The notes below the pieces were generated by a model that saw nothing but the letters and a program-made list of their open reading frames with translations, was not told the origin of the DNA and did no database searches. A stretch of 60,000 bases of DNA from NCBI RefSeq assembly GCF_001949145.1, contig NW_019091395.1, positions 537,106 through 597,105 on the forward strand. The letters run 5' to 3'. Origin of the DNA: Acanthaster planci. Lineage: Eukaryota > Echinodermata > Asteroidea > Valvatida > Acanthasteridae. Positions within the stretch are counted from its first letter, which is position 1; each line of letters starts with the position of its first letter. This document shows, in pieces, positions 35,703 through 47,737 of this stretch. The translations under genes were made by a program, and so were the position numbers.

Positions 35703-38443
35703 AAGTCTTTCAACACTAGTAGTCTTTGCTTCAGACACTTTGTGATACTGTTCTGTCTTCTGCTGGCCATTAACCTGGATAGGCTAGACCCTGCTCCCTA
35801 AGTTTATCATGTTGGAAGTAGTGGAGAAAATATCGGGAGAGACTCAAGTGATGCTGGGGTTTCTACTGGTGCACAGACAGCCCATAACATCCTTGGTGTG
35901 GAAGGCTAATTTTAGCATCCGTACTGGGAATGCTAAACAGGGCCAGGCAGGTTGTGAGTTCTCAGATCTTTCTCTGGCTGGCAGGGTCCCCCTCCCATTC
36001 TGGCTTTTTAAAGATGTAGTCAATCACCCTTTGTGGTCTTCACCTAAACTGAGCAAGATCCACAGTTTAGTCATGACGGTTTGAGAGAGAAGGAAGGTAT
36101 GCCTTGTGATTCAAAATCTGCGACCCCGCTGCTGGATGCATTGGAGATACACACATCTTCCCATCGCCCAATCTCGCCCCTGCAAGGGGGGGTTGGGGAT
36201 GACGATAATTTTCCCCTGCTCCTGATTAGGGCAGGATGCTCCTTAGGCTGCACTCCACACCCACACTGCCTTCCTCCCGTTTCTTGACCTTGGATCGTCT
36301 CCAATTCAAACCCTCTGCTCTCTCCTTCCTGCCCCTTTCTCTAATTTCCCGGCTTTGTTCACGCAGTTTCCCCACCCTTCTTGCCTAAATATTATCATCC
36401 TCCTACACCTCTTGTCCTTTTTCACAGCACCTCCCTCATTGCCTGATTTCACTGAGCCGCAAAGTGGGATTTTTTTGGGGGGGGTTGTGCATCAAAACCG
36501 GTCACCAGAGTACTCAACTGGGTCAGTGTTAGGAACCTGATTTCTAATTACAGAAAGAGGTTTTTTTATCTAACGTTTCACACAACTTAGCCACTTCGCA
36601 GACAATGAAAAGGTTTTGAAAGGCTTTTGTGGGAACTACATGTACAATTACATGTACATGGATACCAAAGCAGATGTGCAGGGGACACCAGAGGCCGCAT
36701 GTTCTTTTGCCACGCCAGCAGGATGTGAAGAAAAGTTTGTGTAATCACGCTGTGAAAAAAAATTGAATTGGTGAACGGAATTCAAAGATGACACATGTAC
36801 AAGTACATGGGAATTCATGCATTCTCCATGCTCGTTCATCAAGGCAGCACTTTTGGTAGTGCAAAGTCTCAGAGTCCAAGTTGACATCAATTACCCTGGC
36901 CTTCCCGAATCCTTTAAAACCCAACAGGTGGTTCAGGGAGGATTTTGAATGATCAAGGAAGGTAGAGCCTAGCCGCCACTACATTACGTAGCACTTTTTA
37001 AAGCTAGTTGAAAATCATATTTTGAGTGCAGAGAGTGCAAATTTTTATTTTTTTTTTGCAAAGTGAAAGATTTAAAAAGATTCTGGCATGCTTCCTTTAA
37101 GAATACCTGGGGAGTTCAGCGTAAAGTATGGAGATTTCCAGGAGTCTGAAGCTTCAATGTCTGGTTTGGAAATGTCTGTCCGGATCCTGTGGGGGGAGAA
37201 TGTGTGGATACATGTATATCACATTTGCCCATCTTGTTGGGCCATGAAGGACACCAGATGCAGCAGTATGCATTGTAGGTTCAGTGGGCCATTTCATACC
37301 CCTCTGTGCCCCGTGTGAGTCACGTCGCTAACTGACTTGTCAGTGAGAGACAACTCCTGAAGAGGAACAGCCAAGCCATAGGCAGGACCTCAGAGAGCGC
37401 ATGACTCTTCAAAATTTGTGCTTAAAGCTTAGCTCAAGTTGATCTTTTGCGCCAGGATCGAAAACAGTGGGCAATCGTTTAAACAGGATCGTTAGGCAGC
37501 ACAAGGGAATTGACTGGAAATACACGTTGAAATAAAACTTGAAGCTGCAAAAATCAAATCAAAATAAAAAATTCCTAAATCTGAAAAATGAAAGATGACC
37601 AACCCACCACACAGATTAAAAAAAAACCCAAAAATTGAAAATTTGAGAATGTGTGTCCTATTCATGTATGGAGTACCAAAGTGAAAATGTTGCATGCACA
37701 ATTATGTGTGTAAAAGGTATCAGTGCGAGAACCAGCACATGAGCCAACATGCGTGTGTACTCCATTTGTTTGTGCAGCATTTACTGGTTCTAAATGACAT
37801 CACACTTCGGTACTCTACAGCTGTGGGAATTAAGTGTCTCCACCAACTTGGGCCTGAATTACCTTCCCTGTTAATTGACATGTTCACCATGCCCCTCAGT
37901 GAAAATGAGGTGTGCCTTGTTCTTCAGGATTACAGAAATGGATCCCATGTAAAGGTACATTGTCAGTTGTTCCCCTTCGGCCACATGTATGTACCGTACT
38001 TTTAAAAAGGAAATCAAGGCAATACATATCGAGTACAATTTTTACATTGAAATGACTTGAGTATTGTGTGCATGATACAAATGTGCAGTCACCGTAGAAA
38101 CAGAACTGTCAGAAAAATACCACCGGTGTTGCTCCAAGGTTTACGTTATGTATGAGAGCTTCTCTATCTTTCATGAACTGTTCGTGATAAATTTTTTTTT
38201 GTGCTGATGTCATTTTTAAAGGCACAGACTGTTGGATTTGGAACATATTGGTTTTATATGTTGCGGTGAGCAGTTAAAAAATGCTAAGTGGATCTCATTC
38301 ATGTGTATTAGCACTGTGTCTAAACTGAAGTTGGTCGTGCTTGCTCAGAACATCCGACGCCAAATGGGCATACACCTGTGCGCCCAAATGGAAGGTTCCC
38401 ACCACAGGACCATTGTTTCCTTGTGAAAAATGCACCGTCTCTT
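35703..38443. other. Intron sequence, no recognisable gene
   Basis: Short ORFs only. A G-run lies near 36474-36485 and T- and A-rich runs near 37040-37055 and 37616-37627. Confidence 0.4.
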
Positions 38444-39099
38444 GCTTCCTCCTGGAACGGATTATATTTGTAAAGATTTCATCTAATCTGTAGCTAGGAA
38501 CACTGTGTACATACCAGTACATGTGGTACTGTGTGAGCACATGCGAGAGCTCTAGTGCATTACACACAGATCTGTACATGTGCACACTCACGTTCATGTA
38601 CACACTGGTCTGGAGCATAGCATTTAGTACATGCAACTAATTTTCACCAGAATAAGCACAAAATTTATGCATGTTAACATCATGTGGTTGCCTGGCACAC
38701 AGGAACAACAGCATTTATAGTGTGTTGTCTCTTGTCACTCTTAAGTGGGGTTATATGATTTGCATTGGTGCTCCTCTCGGAACAAATTATATAAAGATTT
38801 CGTCTAATAAACTCTGTAGCTAGGAACACTGTGTACATACCAGTACATGTGGTGCTGTGTGAGTACACATGAGAGCTCCAATGCATTACACACAAATCTG
38901 TACATGTGCACACACATGTTCATGTATGCACTGGTCTGGAAGCATAGCATTAAGTACATGCAACTAGTTTTCACCAGAATGAGCACAAAATTTATGCACC
39001 TGAACATCTTGTGGTTGCTGGGTACACAGGAGCAACACTATTTAAAGTGTGTTGTCTCTTGTCAGTCTTAAGTGGGGTTATATGTCTTGCATTGGTGCT
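38444..39099. repeat. Direct tandem duplication, unit about 326 bp, two copies
   Basis: CTGTAGCTAGGAACACTGTG occurs at 38488 and again at 38814. The surrounding sequence matches through GTACATACCAGTACATGTGG, CACTGGTCTGGA and TTTTCACCAGAAT to CTTAAGTGGGGTTATATG. Scattered substitutions and small indels separate the copies, so this duplication is older than the 208-bp one at 6639. Similar minus-strand ORFs in both units are a consequence of the duplication and not evidence of a gene. Confidence 0.85.
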
Positions 39100-42000
39100 A
39101 CCTTACGAGTTTGCAGTGGTACCTGTGTCTACAGGATGAGCAAAACAGTTTTCTGCTATAAAAACTTGTCTGACATTTTTCGTTTGCAGCAAATGGGGTT
39201 GACGAGTGACAAGGGCTGTACCACTCCCCACATGTACTTGCTCCATTAGTTTCCTTCCCTGTCGTCTTTGCTGTTGCTCTTTTATTTTCCCTTTCGAATT
39301 TTTAATCCCGACATGTCCACAACAGCTTCCCAGGCCCCACCGTACCCCCTTAATCATCAGTGCTTTGGTGTATGCCAAATTCACCGTGAATTAAAAAAAA
39401 ACAGGTGTTCGAGTTGCTTACTTTCTGCACTTTTTAGATTTGAATTGCAGAAGTACAGTCAGGGTGTCCAAAATGATCCCCAGAGTGTCCACGAGGTGTC
39501 TAGACACAGTATAGACACCCTTGTCACTAAAAGGTTGCTCTAATGCCGTTCAGTCGTGTCCCCAGCTACTTTCGGTGAGGCCCTGTCCCGTGGGATGTTC
39601 CAATTTCTTATCCAAACACCATCTTAACAAGACCATCCTCAATTGGCATGCGTTTCACACCTTGTCTGGCAAACATTTGTAGCCGGGACCCATTTGCTGG
39701 GGGAAGGGGGCCCAGGCCCAAGTCAGTCATCACCCGACAGGGTAGGGGCATTTTTTTTTTAAATTTCTCTCAGTGTTGTTGTTGTGAGGAGAGGGGCACT
39801 TTTGAAATGAGTTGAAAGAGGCCTTGCTCTTTTTGGCAACCTCATCCCCGTGGTGTAAAAAAGTACGCTTCCATTTGTCTTGTATTGGATGATGAACTGC
39901 ACATCTCAAAACACTTGGGGATTTACATACGTAGGGTCCAAGCATGTTGGTAGCTCATTATCGCGAAATGGAAAATAATTCCAACTTTTATGACCTGCTC
40001 TGTGAAAATGCGTCGGAAGGCCATTTTATCAGTAGTTTTGTGTCAGGTTGTATCAGAAAATATGTAATGAATCAAACATTTTTTCCATCCTAATGAAAAT
40101 GGATATTGCGAAAAATGTTGATGGTTCCAACATTGATTTGCACGGTGAAATACTCTCTTAAGGGTCTGGTACCCAGACATGACTTAATCTGGCAAATTGT
40201 GACTCATTTATTTGGGGTAGTTATTGATGAAAAATGCAGGATTCAACTTTTTTTCACAAGTTCTGCTAAAGTTGATTGAGCATCAAGGTGTATGTCTCTT
40301 CATCTTAGAGGATTGAAAATGTACAGGTATCACTGACTGAAACAGAAAATTGAAGGGTATTTTGACAAGTCCGTCCTTGATAACATGCAGCTGTGTTTTT
40401 TAAAATCTTACTGGCATCTTTCCTAGAACCTCTCCTCGTGTGACATTCTGTTCCTCCTTTAAGTCTCTCTTTATCGATTCCACCAGGAAAAAGTGTGCCA
40501 GTCGTCTCTTGTCACTAATCCCCCCCCCCAATTTTCAGACACTCTTCTGGCCTGGCTGCCTGATGGCATCACATCCTTTCACTCTCACTCTTCTGGAGGC
40601 CGTTACTTGTGAGATAATCATCCGATTTTTTTCCCTTGCCCATTTCCCTCTGGAATTTTTTATCTGTTACCAGCTTCCCCCTACATCCTTTAATCTTTCA
40701 CACAAAAATCCCCCCCAAAGCAAAATGTGAATGGATATGCATGTATTCTTTTGATGTCTTTGTTGTCTCGTGCAGCCCTAATCTTTGATTAGCCCTTTGG
40801 CCTAGTGTTAGGGGCGGATCGGGGGGGGGAGGAGATCAAATATTGTGACAAATAACGATACACTATTTTTTGGGGGGGCTATTTCATTTCCCATCCTTCC
40901 AAGAGTACATTAAAAGTGCAATTATATACCCCCCCAAAAAGACCATCCAACGCTTCACAAACTAAATCTCCAAATCTTCCCCCCAACCAATTAAGTCCTT
41001 CCAAAAAAGTGGCTCAAGATCTGCCCTTACCTTGTGTTGTGTGAATATCAAAGGAAAAACCAAGAAAAAGAAACAGAAAATGCTTCTTTACACAGCCGGA
41101 AAAAAGGAGAAAAAGACTCATCAGTCAGAGTACAAATTTGAGTCAGAAGCAGGGCAGCCACAGGCCCCGCACGGAAAAACGAGGAAACGTGGAATTAGCC
41201 AAACCAAACATTGGCCAGGATATGTCCTTCGATCACTTGTTAGAGAGATGAGAAGTAAGCTTGAACACGTCTGAATTCCTGTCCCGCAAGTTATTTGTGT
41301 CGTCAGCATGAAAGGGCGTGTGTTCCCTCGAGTTCTTTCCCTTTTTTTTTTTTTAAATCTGAGACGGTGAAGTTGGAGCAAGGTGCTGAAACGCATCTTG
41401 GCTTGGGTTTTTTTTATAGTCTGCCCCCCTTCTTTTGGGAAGACCACCGTACAGCCTACACTTTCAGGTCAAGGGTGGTCATCCAAGCAAGTGCAGGATC
41501 GGTCACTTTGTGGATGGCCCTGACGCTGCGCCTCTAAAAAGGAGAGAAAAAAGGCTTAAAACTTGGCATTCGAAATCTCCGCTTTAAAATGGGAGAGGTG
41601 AGAAGAGGTGATCGGCACAAGGGGCTTCATGTTGCATGGATACTTTCAAATTGAATTTTTTGTCATGTTTGGCAGTTCTTTGCCCAAAAAAGTAATGAAT
41701 TCAGGGTGCAGGTTTAACCCTAACTTCCAATCATTTTTTGCTCAAAAATTTTGCGAATGCTCCGAGATTTTCCAGCAACGAAATGGCACAGTCTGTGTGG
41801 CACATTCTGTGTGAGGCAGCTTTTAGGGAGCATCAATTTTCTTGTAGAGGAGTGGTGGGATGGACCCTGTGTATATGTACTTTCCTGCGCCCCGGATTTT
41901 GAAAGGTCTGGAAGGGTTTTGGAATAGCGGAGCAGCCCGAACTGGACCACTCACATAATGTATGTATATGTACTGGGTGGGTGTGGTAGAATGTGGTGGT

Positions 42001-44377
42001 ATGGTGGTATAGCTTGCTTGTAGTTTGTGTCGGAAAAATTTACCTTCAAACTTTACAACGGCATGGGTAGAGGTGCTGAAAAAGAAAAAGTATAAAGGGC
42101 CATTCATTAAAATGAAGAGTTTACTTTCAGATGGTGATACGAGCCTATTTGGTCTCTTTTAGGATCGAGTCCTTTCCTTATGGTAGCTGCCTAAAGTCGC
42201 TTCAAACAGTTTTATATAACTTACTTAATAAATGCTGTGAAGTTTAGGGATACCCTGTGTACCATCTTCACTCTCAGATATTTCAAACATGTTGAAAAAT
42301 TGCATGTTTTTCAAGTGGATATATCTCACTCTGGAAATCAACCCTTCAAATGCAGCCACCCCCTCTGTTCCCCCCCCCCCAGGATGAGGGCTCAGTTGTT
42401 GGTTTAACTTCTGTTTCAACTTCCCCTCTGCCCAGAGTGTTGTCCAACATGCCAGCCGGGATCCAATAATTGTTACGGGTCGGCCGTCCGAAGCAATATT
42501 TGTTCAAATTATCAGAGGTGTTGGATGTTGACACGGGGAGCCAAGGAGAAGCCCGCCCCTCCCCTTGGCCCGAGGCAACACCGGACGTCCTCAATTGTGG
42601 AAAGGCCAACAAGAGAAAAAGAATCAAAGAAAAAAAAAAAGAAGACTTCTGTTTCATGGGGAGGGAGAACAAGTGATTCAGCGTTCTGGGACTTTTCCAT
42701 GAATGAGAAGTGGGACTGGGTGGGGGGTTGGGGAATAGGAGACGTATTTTTGTCTGGAGAGTGCTAGGCAGGGGAAAAGTGGGTAATTGGAGAACAGACA
42801 GCAGAGGAGAAGATCAAACTAGGTCGGGTATAAAACTACCGGTATGAAGTTGAAGTGGGATCCAATTATTTTTCCTTCTTTTTGTTTAACCTACAAAACT
42901 ATCTCTTGAACACACCTGGCATTGTAGAGCTCACAGTTGCTATTGTCATGTGCAGGGGCACCCTTTCTGAAAGATGTGACAGGAACTTGTTGTTGAACCG
43001 GCCAGCATGATGTACATGTACAGTACATGTATTGCAAGTGTGTTTACACTCACGTTGGCGTGAGGATAATAACTGCTTCACACAAATCACGAAACTTTGT
43101 AGAAAGACCGCTCTGACATCCAGCCCCAAACCTGAACATTCACTGAGGATTTTTCCACAAAACTTTACCTTCAGTTCCCTTGTCATTTATGTAGTCGGAG
43201 CCCACACCCTGAAGCCTACAAGATATTGCGTGGTGGAGGTATAGTTTCGAACTTTCACAGAAGTACCTTTGTGGTACATGCATATGTACAGCACACTCTG
43301 TCAATCTGACAAAAATTCTTCAAAATCTCCAGCAACTTCCTGGTGAAATTACACAAATGTCACAAATTTTCCTCAGCGTCTGCTTTGTGCTGAGGTTTTC
43401 TGAAAACTAGCTGGAGCAGATCTGAGGAAGATGATCGAATCTTCATCGGCACGTACATGGACGTCCACTGTCTGTTCTCAAATCTTGCATGAACGAATCA
43501 GTGGCATCAAACTGTGGGAGAACACTTTTTGAAGAAATGATATGATTTCCAAGGCATGCATGTACGTTCACCCATCAGTACACTCATCGATTGATTTGTG
43601 TATTAAGCGAACATTTCTTTGGCTATGATTCGAATCCCCACCCTGTGCGCCTGAGTGGATTGATTTCATTGGTGCCATTGGCGGATCCAAAGCATGATGC
43701 TCCTCTCAGAAAAAAGAGGGGGTACAAATGTTGTGTATTGGTTGTTTTTTGAGATCTAATGAGGGAAAGGTTTATTTTGGATCTCATTTTCCTTCCTACA
43801 CAAAGTGCACCTATATTGAAAGTCCCCAAATTTAGCCCCTCCCCATAGGAAGGCCGTATAAAGAGTACATACAGGATTTGTACGCAAAGAAATTCCTAAC
43901 TTTTTGGGGGGAGGAGGTTCCCCCCATTTTTGGCCCCCAAAAACTGTGGTTTTGTTTTTGTCCATGGTCCGTCTTCATTTTGGAATGAATTCTTAAATTC
44001 TCTTTCCCCACAGCAGTTTTCTTCTTCCTGTTTTTTTTTTCAGTTCTCTTGTTTTTTTTTTTCCGTCTCCATCTTCTCCATGTAAGTCCAAGACGTTACT
44101 GAAGTACAGTGATAGAAATTGTCTTCACCGGATCCTGAGAGCTCTTCATGCCATATCTCGTCTGACGGCTCCAATTCTAAGTTCAGTGCCTCCTGCATCA
44201 GCATGCATGTGGGTTAAGTGGTGAATTTCTGATGCGAATCAGCTTAATTCGCAATCGCGGGGACACTACCGCAGCGGTGGAATTCATATTCCCAGCAGAG
44301 CGGTCGCTGACCGTGCACACACAGCTAGCAATTGGCATACGAAATTAAAACTAGAACGGGAGACCCTGACAAATGAG
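39100..44377. other. Intron sequence, no recognisable gene
   Basis: Many homopolymer runs (poly-T near 39750, 41340 and 44030; poly-C near 40520 and 42370; poly-G near 40822 and 40872). A CpG-richer patch lies at about 42470-42600 and another at about 44150-44340, either of which might be a conserved regulatory element. No exon is supported. Confidence 0.4.
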
Positions 44378-44383
44378 CCATAC

Positions 44384-44551
44384 CAGAGGTGTGTGAAAAT
44401 TCAGCTTTTTAGCTGATTTCAGCTTTTTTTGTTTAGATCAATTTCAGCTGTTTTGTGCACCTGCTGTGTACAAAGGTATGGGAACTCCTTACATTTCAGC
44501 ATTTTGCTAGCTGTTTTCAGCTTTAATTTTAAGTGGCCACTCACACCCCTG
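44384..44551. mobile_element. 168-bp MITE with target-site duplication CCATAC
   Basis: The left end is CAGAGGTGTGTG and the right end is CTCACACCCCTG, near-perfect inverted ends of the CAGRGGTGTG type. The 6 bp immediately outside are identical on both sides: CCATAC at 44378-44383 and at 44552-44557. The interior repeats TTTCAGCT/AGCTGAAA motifs, giving imperfect inner complementarity. CAG...CTG ends recall hAT elements, but hAT duplications are normally 8 bp and only 6 match here, so the superfamily is open. The element is too short to encode anything. Confidence 0.8.
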
Positions 44552-44557
44552 CCATAC

Positions 44558-47200
44558 GTGGGCACGGGCCCATTTATGTTGGGTTTCGCTCGCTGTGGAA
44601 GGCATGGTCACCGGGGAAAAAATAGAGGCCTTGGAAAGATGAATGGAAGTGCATGGATGTTGGAAGGAAGGAGAACTGTCAGGTGACCACAAAATATTTG
44701 CATCTTGGACAGGGTTGTGAAAGCGAGGATGGGGCACATGTATTTACCACAGGAAAAGTTCCCTGAAGTTGGTTCTTTACATTGTAGGGCGCCGAAACCC
44801 AGTCTGGCAATCTACATGCAGTTTGCAGGGGCTTCTAATTGGACAAGCCACCAATCATGTCCGAAGTGTCCAGCAGTGTACATGTACACATGTTCAGACA
44901 CTCTTCATTTCCCACTGGCTTTGCACACTCACAGCAATATCCAGGTTTGTGGAGGCATGAGACTCTGGCCCTATGTTGACCTTGAACGTGGCGACTAGGC
45001 CCTCTTCGTCTATTGTAGCAAACATCACTGATGGTGGGGCCAGGGAGTGTTGCAAAATATGAGCTTGGGCTAAATATGCTGTAAACAGTTGTTGAGATGA
45101 TTTCTTAGTGAACTGTTTTTCAGAAGTAGATTATGTGAGCTGGTGAGATTCCCACGTCAGTAATGATGTTATAGTGTACCCGATGAGTTGTACATGTAGG
45201 CGGAACCTTAAAACTAAACTGTTTCACTGGTACATGAAATTACTTTAGGCAGTGGGTCAAGGGCATTGACCTGATCGGCAGCTACCTTCCAATCCTTTTA
45301 CCTAGATCTGTTTTTCAGTTAAGGACCTTTTGAGTTCCACAAGACCTTTTGAGTATCAAGTTCTCTGTTGAACGAACTGGTTACCAGGGCACAAAGCAAT
45401 AGCAACACTGGCGGCAGAAGCAGGAGGCCAGGGGAGCCGGTGCCCTCCCTCCCCCCACTTGTTCAACTTGGGGGGGGGAAAATGCCCCTCCCCCCTTTGG
45501 CATGTCCCTCAATTGCTGATACTTTGAAAATTGTTCCACTGCTGTTGTGTTGTGAAGACACAAAGATAATATTAGAATGATATCCTCTCACGATCACTGT
45601 TCAAAAAAAAAGTTTTTTGTCACAAGTTTTAATGGCAAAAGTACTCGGAAAGTTCTTGGCCTTTGAGTACTTCTCTGTGTAAAATTGAATTTTTTTACAA
45701 AAATTTGAAGTGTTTGAAGTCGTGAGTCTGTTTTGTAACCTTAATTGGACATGTACATGTAGCATTACATGTACGTGTCAGTGTTCCTGAGCTGTGCTTC
45801 TTCAATCAGTTCAATATTTGGCACTGAACTGAATACTCAAAAAGTATTGAACTGCAACCCCGCTAATTTGAAACTGAATATGCTTTTATCTTGTGCATTA
45901 TTTCGTTTATTTACATGTACAAATGCTCTCGGTGACTCACATTAAAGACGTGATCACTACACTAAGACAAGCACAGCATTATTAAATTCACATTGATGGA
46001 AAGAAAAAGAACGATAAAAGCCACCTTCGGCTGATCTGATGCCATGTCCAGCTCCTGCTTAAATTTGATAATGAATCAGCACCGCACATCCCAGGTTGCC
46101 GGCTTTGTGTGGCAGACTCCGAATTAACAGTTGCGGCTGAATATGAATGAGTTTCGGGGGGACGATTGGCGGGAAATTATACATGGTGATTACCCTAATT
46201 TGGCACGCTGGAAGGATTATCAGATTTTAGCAGGTTATTTTCCTTTGTCCCATTTTTATACTTCCAGCACGTGGAGAACTATGAATATGTCGGTTTTGAA
46301 AGGGTATAAAATCTGCATGCGGGCAAAACAAGATGGCCCTGATGGGAAATGACAAGGTTTTTCCAGTGAGAAATGCGTCTTGTGGCCTTGTGCACAAGTG
46401 GATGTTGGGAGGGGTGGGGCTGTAGTGGAGCGGTAGGGGATTGAGAAAACTGGACCACGTTCAAAAGATTTTGCTTTTCAAAGCCTACAGGGACAACTTA
46501 TTAAGCTGATTAACATCTATGCCACTAGTAGAGGATAAAAAACGTCACGCTTTTTTGCTGTTGCTTCCACCGACGGTTTTCTTGGGATAGCACTGCGACT
46601 TCCTTTGAAATTTTGCAGACTGTACAAGTTGGAGAGTAACACAACCAGTTTGGTTAATAAAAACTGGTGGAAAATATCATCAAATTCTGGAAACTACATG
46701 TAGCATGTTACTGGTTGTGGCCACCCAATTGACTTGACAGGTTTGAAGTTATTTATTAAAAACAAGTTTTGCAACACTGCCAAGGCAAACTTAACCAGAG
46801 AGAGAAAAAAATGTCACTGCGTGCTATTGAAAGTGACTCTGATATATATTAAAATGCATGCTTTTTTCGGGCAGAAAGATGATCGGACATTGGTATTCTC
46901 AATCCTGACCAGGCTGGATACTTGAGATTTTCATTTTGCCCACAAGATCAGCTTTGCATTTGGAGACAAAGGGTAATATGTACATTCAGAGGTGTGCCAA
47001 TGCCCCTTGGATTTCACCTTGCGGTCCTCACAGCTCCATGAATATTTCATGGTGTTCGATACTGATGCCAAAAAAGGGAAAAATAGAAAGTAATTTCCCG
47101 TTGCAGCATTCATATTGACATGTACATGTACATTCTTTTTTCTCCCCACCGCACGCAGCTTTGGCGAGATTAGATTTATTTGTATTTATAGCCTAACCAA
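44558..47200. other. Intron sequence, no recognisable gene
   Basis: Short chance ORFs, a poly-C/poly-G patch near 45450-45500 and a less repetitive stretch at about 46020-46330 that could be conserved non-coding sequence. No exon is supported. Confidence 0.4.
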
Positions 47201-47737
47201 TTGTGTTTGTGTAGATGTCAAAATGTTGTGATCAAATTATCACCCAAGTTCAATTTTGTTTTGTCCACTCTGCAACCTTTTATCAATGGAGAATACACCG
47301 CCATTGCCAGGGACCCTCGCTCCTACCAGAGCGATTGTGCTCCGATTATGGCCTCATCTATGAAAAAGAAAAAGGAGAGTGTTACATTGAAAATTCAGGC
47401 CTTGGGCCATTTGACCCAGATTCTGAAAATTCTGCAAATTATTTTCTGGCCACGTACCGGGGAAAATGCGTTTCCTTCTGTCATAAGGCCTGTGTGTCTT
47501 TTTTTTTCTTTATATTTTTTGTTTCATACTAATTTCCCCCCCAGCATAATGAAGTCGGATGATCCGCCACTGTCGGGCTCAGATCACATTTATTGGGGTC
47601 CGTTATTGACTTTTTTGTCACTGGAAGGTTTGGGATCGCTTTCAGGTCTTTTAGATTTGTTCTCTGATTGCCACTGGAACTGGTGGCCTTTATTAATGAA
47701 TTTCGTGCATGTGGGCATTCCCAGCAATGTCAGTTAA
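47201..47737 (+). other. Two long overlapping ORFs, unassigned
   Basis: A 178-codon frame (47201-47737) and a 105-codon frame (47215-47532) overlap on the plus strand. The second begins right after an acceptor-like TTGTGTTTGTGTAG (ATG at 47215) and contains a hydrophilic stretch, LIYEKEKGECYIENSGLGPF, that looks more protein-like than its surroundings. Its end runs into a phenylalanine-rich translation of a T-run. No domain, donor or partner exon was recognised. Chance is a real possibility for ORFs of this length in 60 kb. Confidence 0.2.

Noticed and set aside
38295-39007. Two similar minus-strand ORFs (HMYRSVCNALELS / HMYRFVCNALELS)
   Set aside because: They arise from the 326-bp tandem duplication and differ in start and end; no domain.
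42346-42700. Minus-strand ORF with signal-peptide-like start (MKQKSSFFFSLILFLLLAF)
   Set aside because: The hydrophobic stretch is the translation of a long pyrimidine tract, and the ORF end is the translation of a poly-G run; no cleavage sites or family features were recognised.
43610-43690. tRNA-like TTCGAATCC near 43629
   Set aside because: No matching A-box, acceptor stem or cloverleaf could be drawn on either strand.
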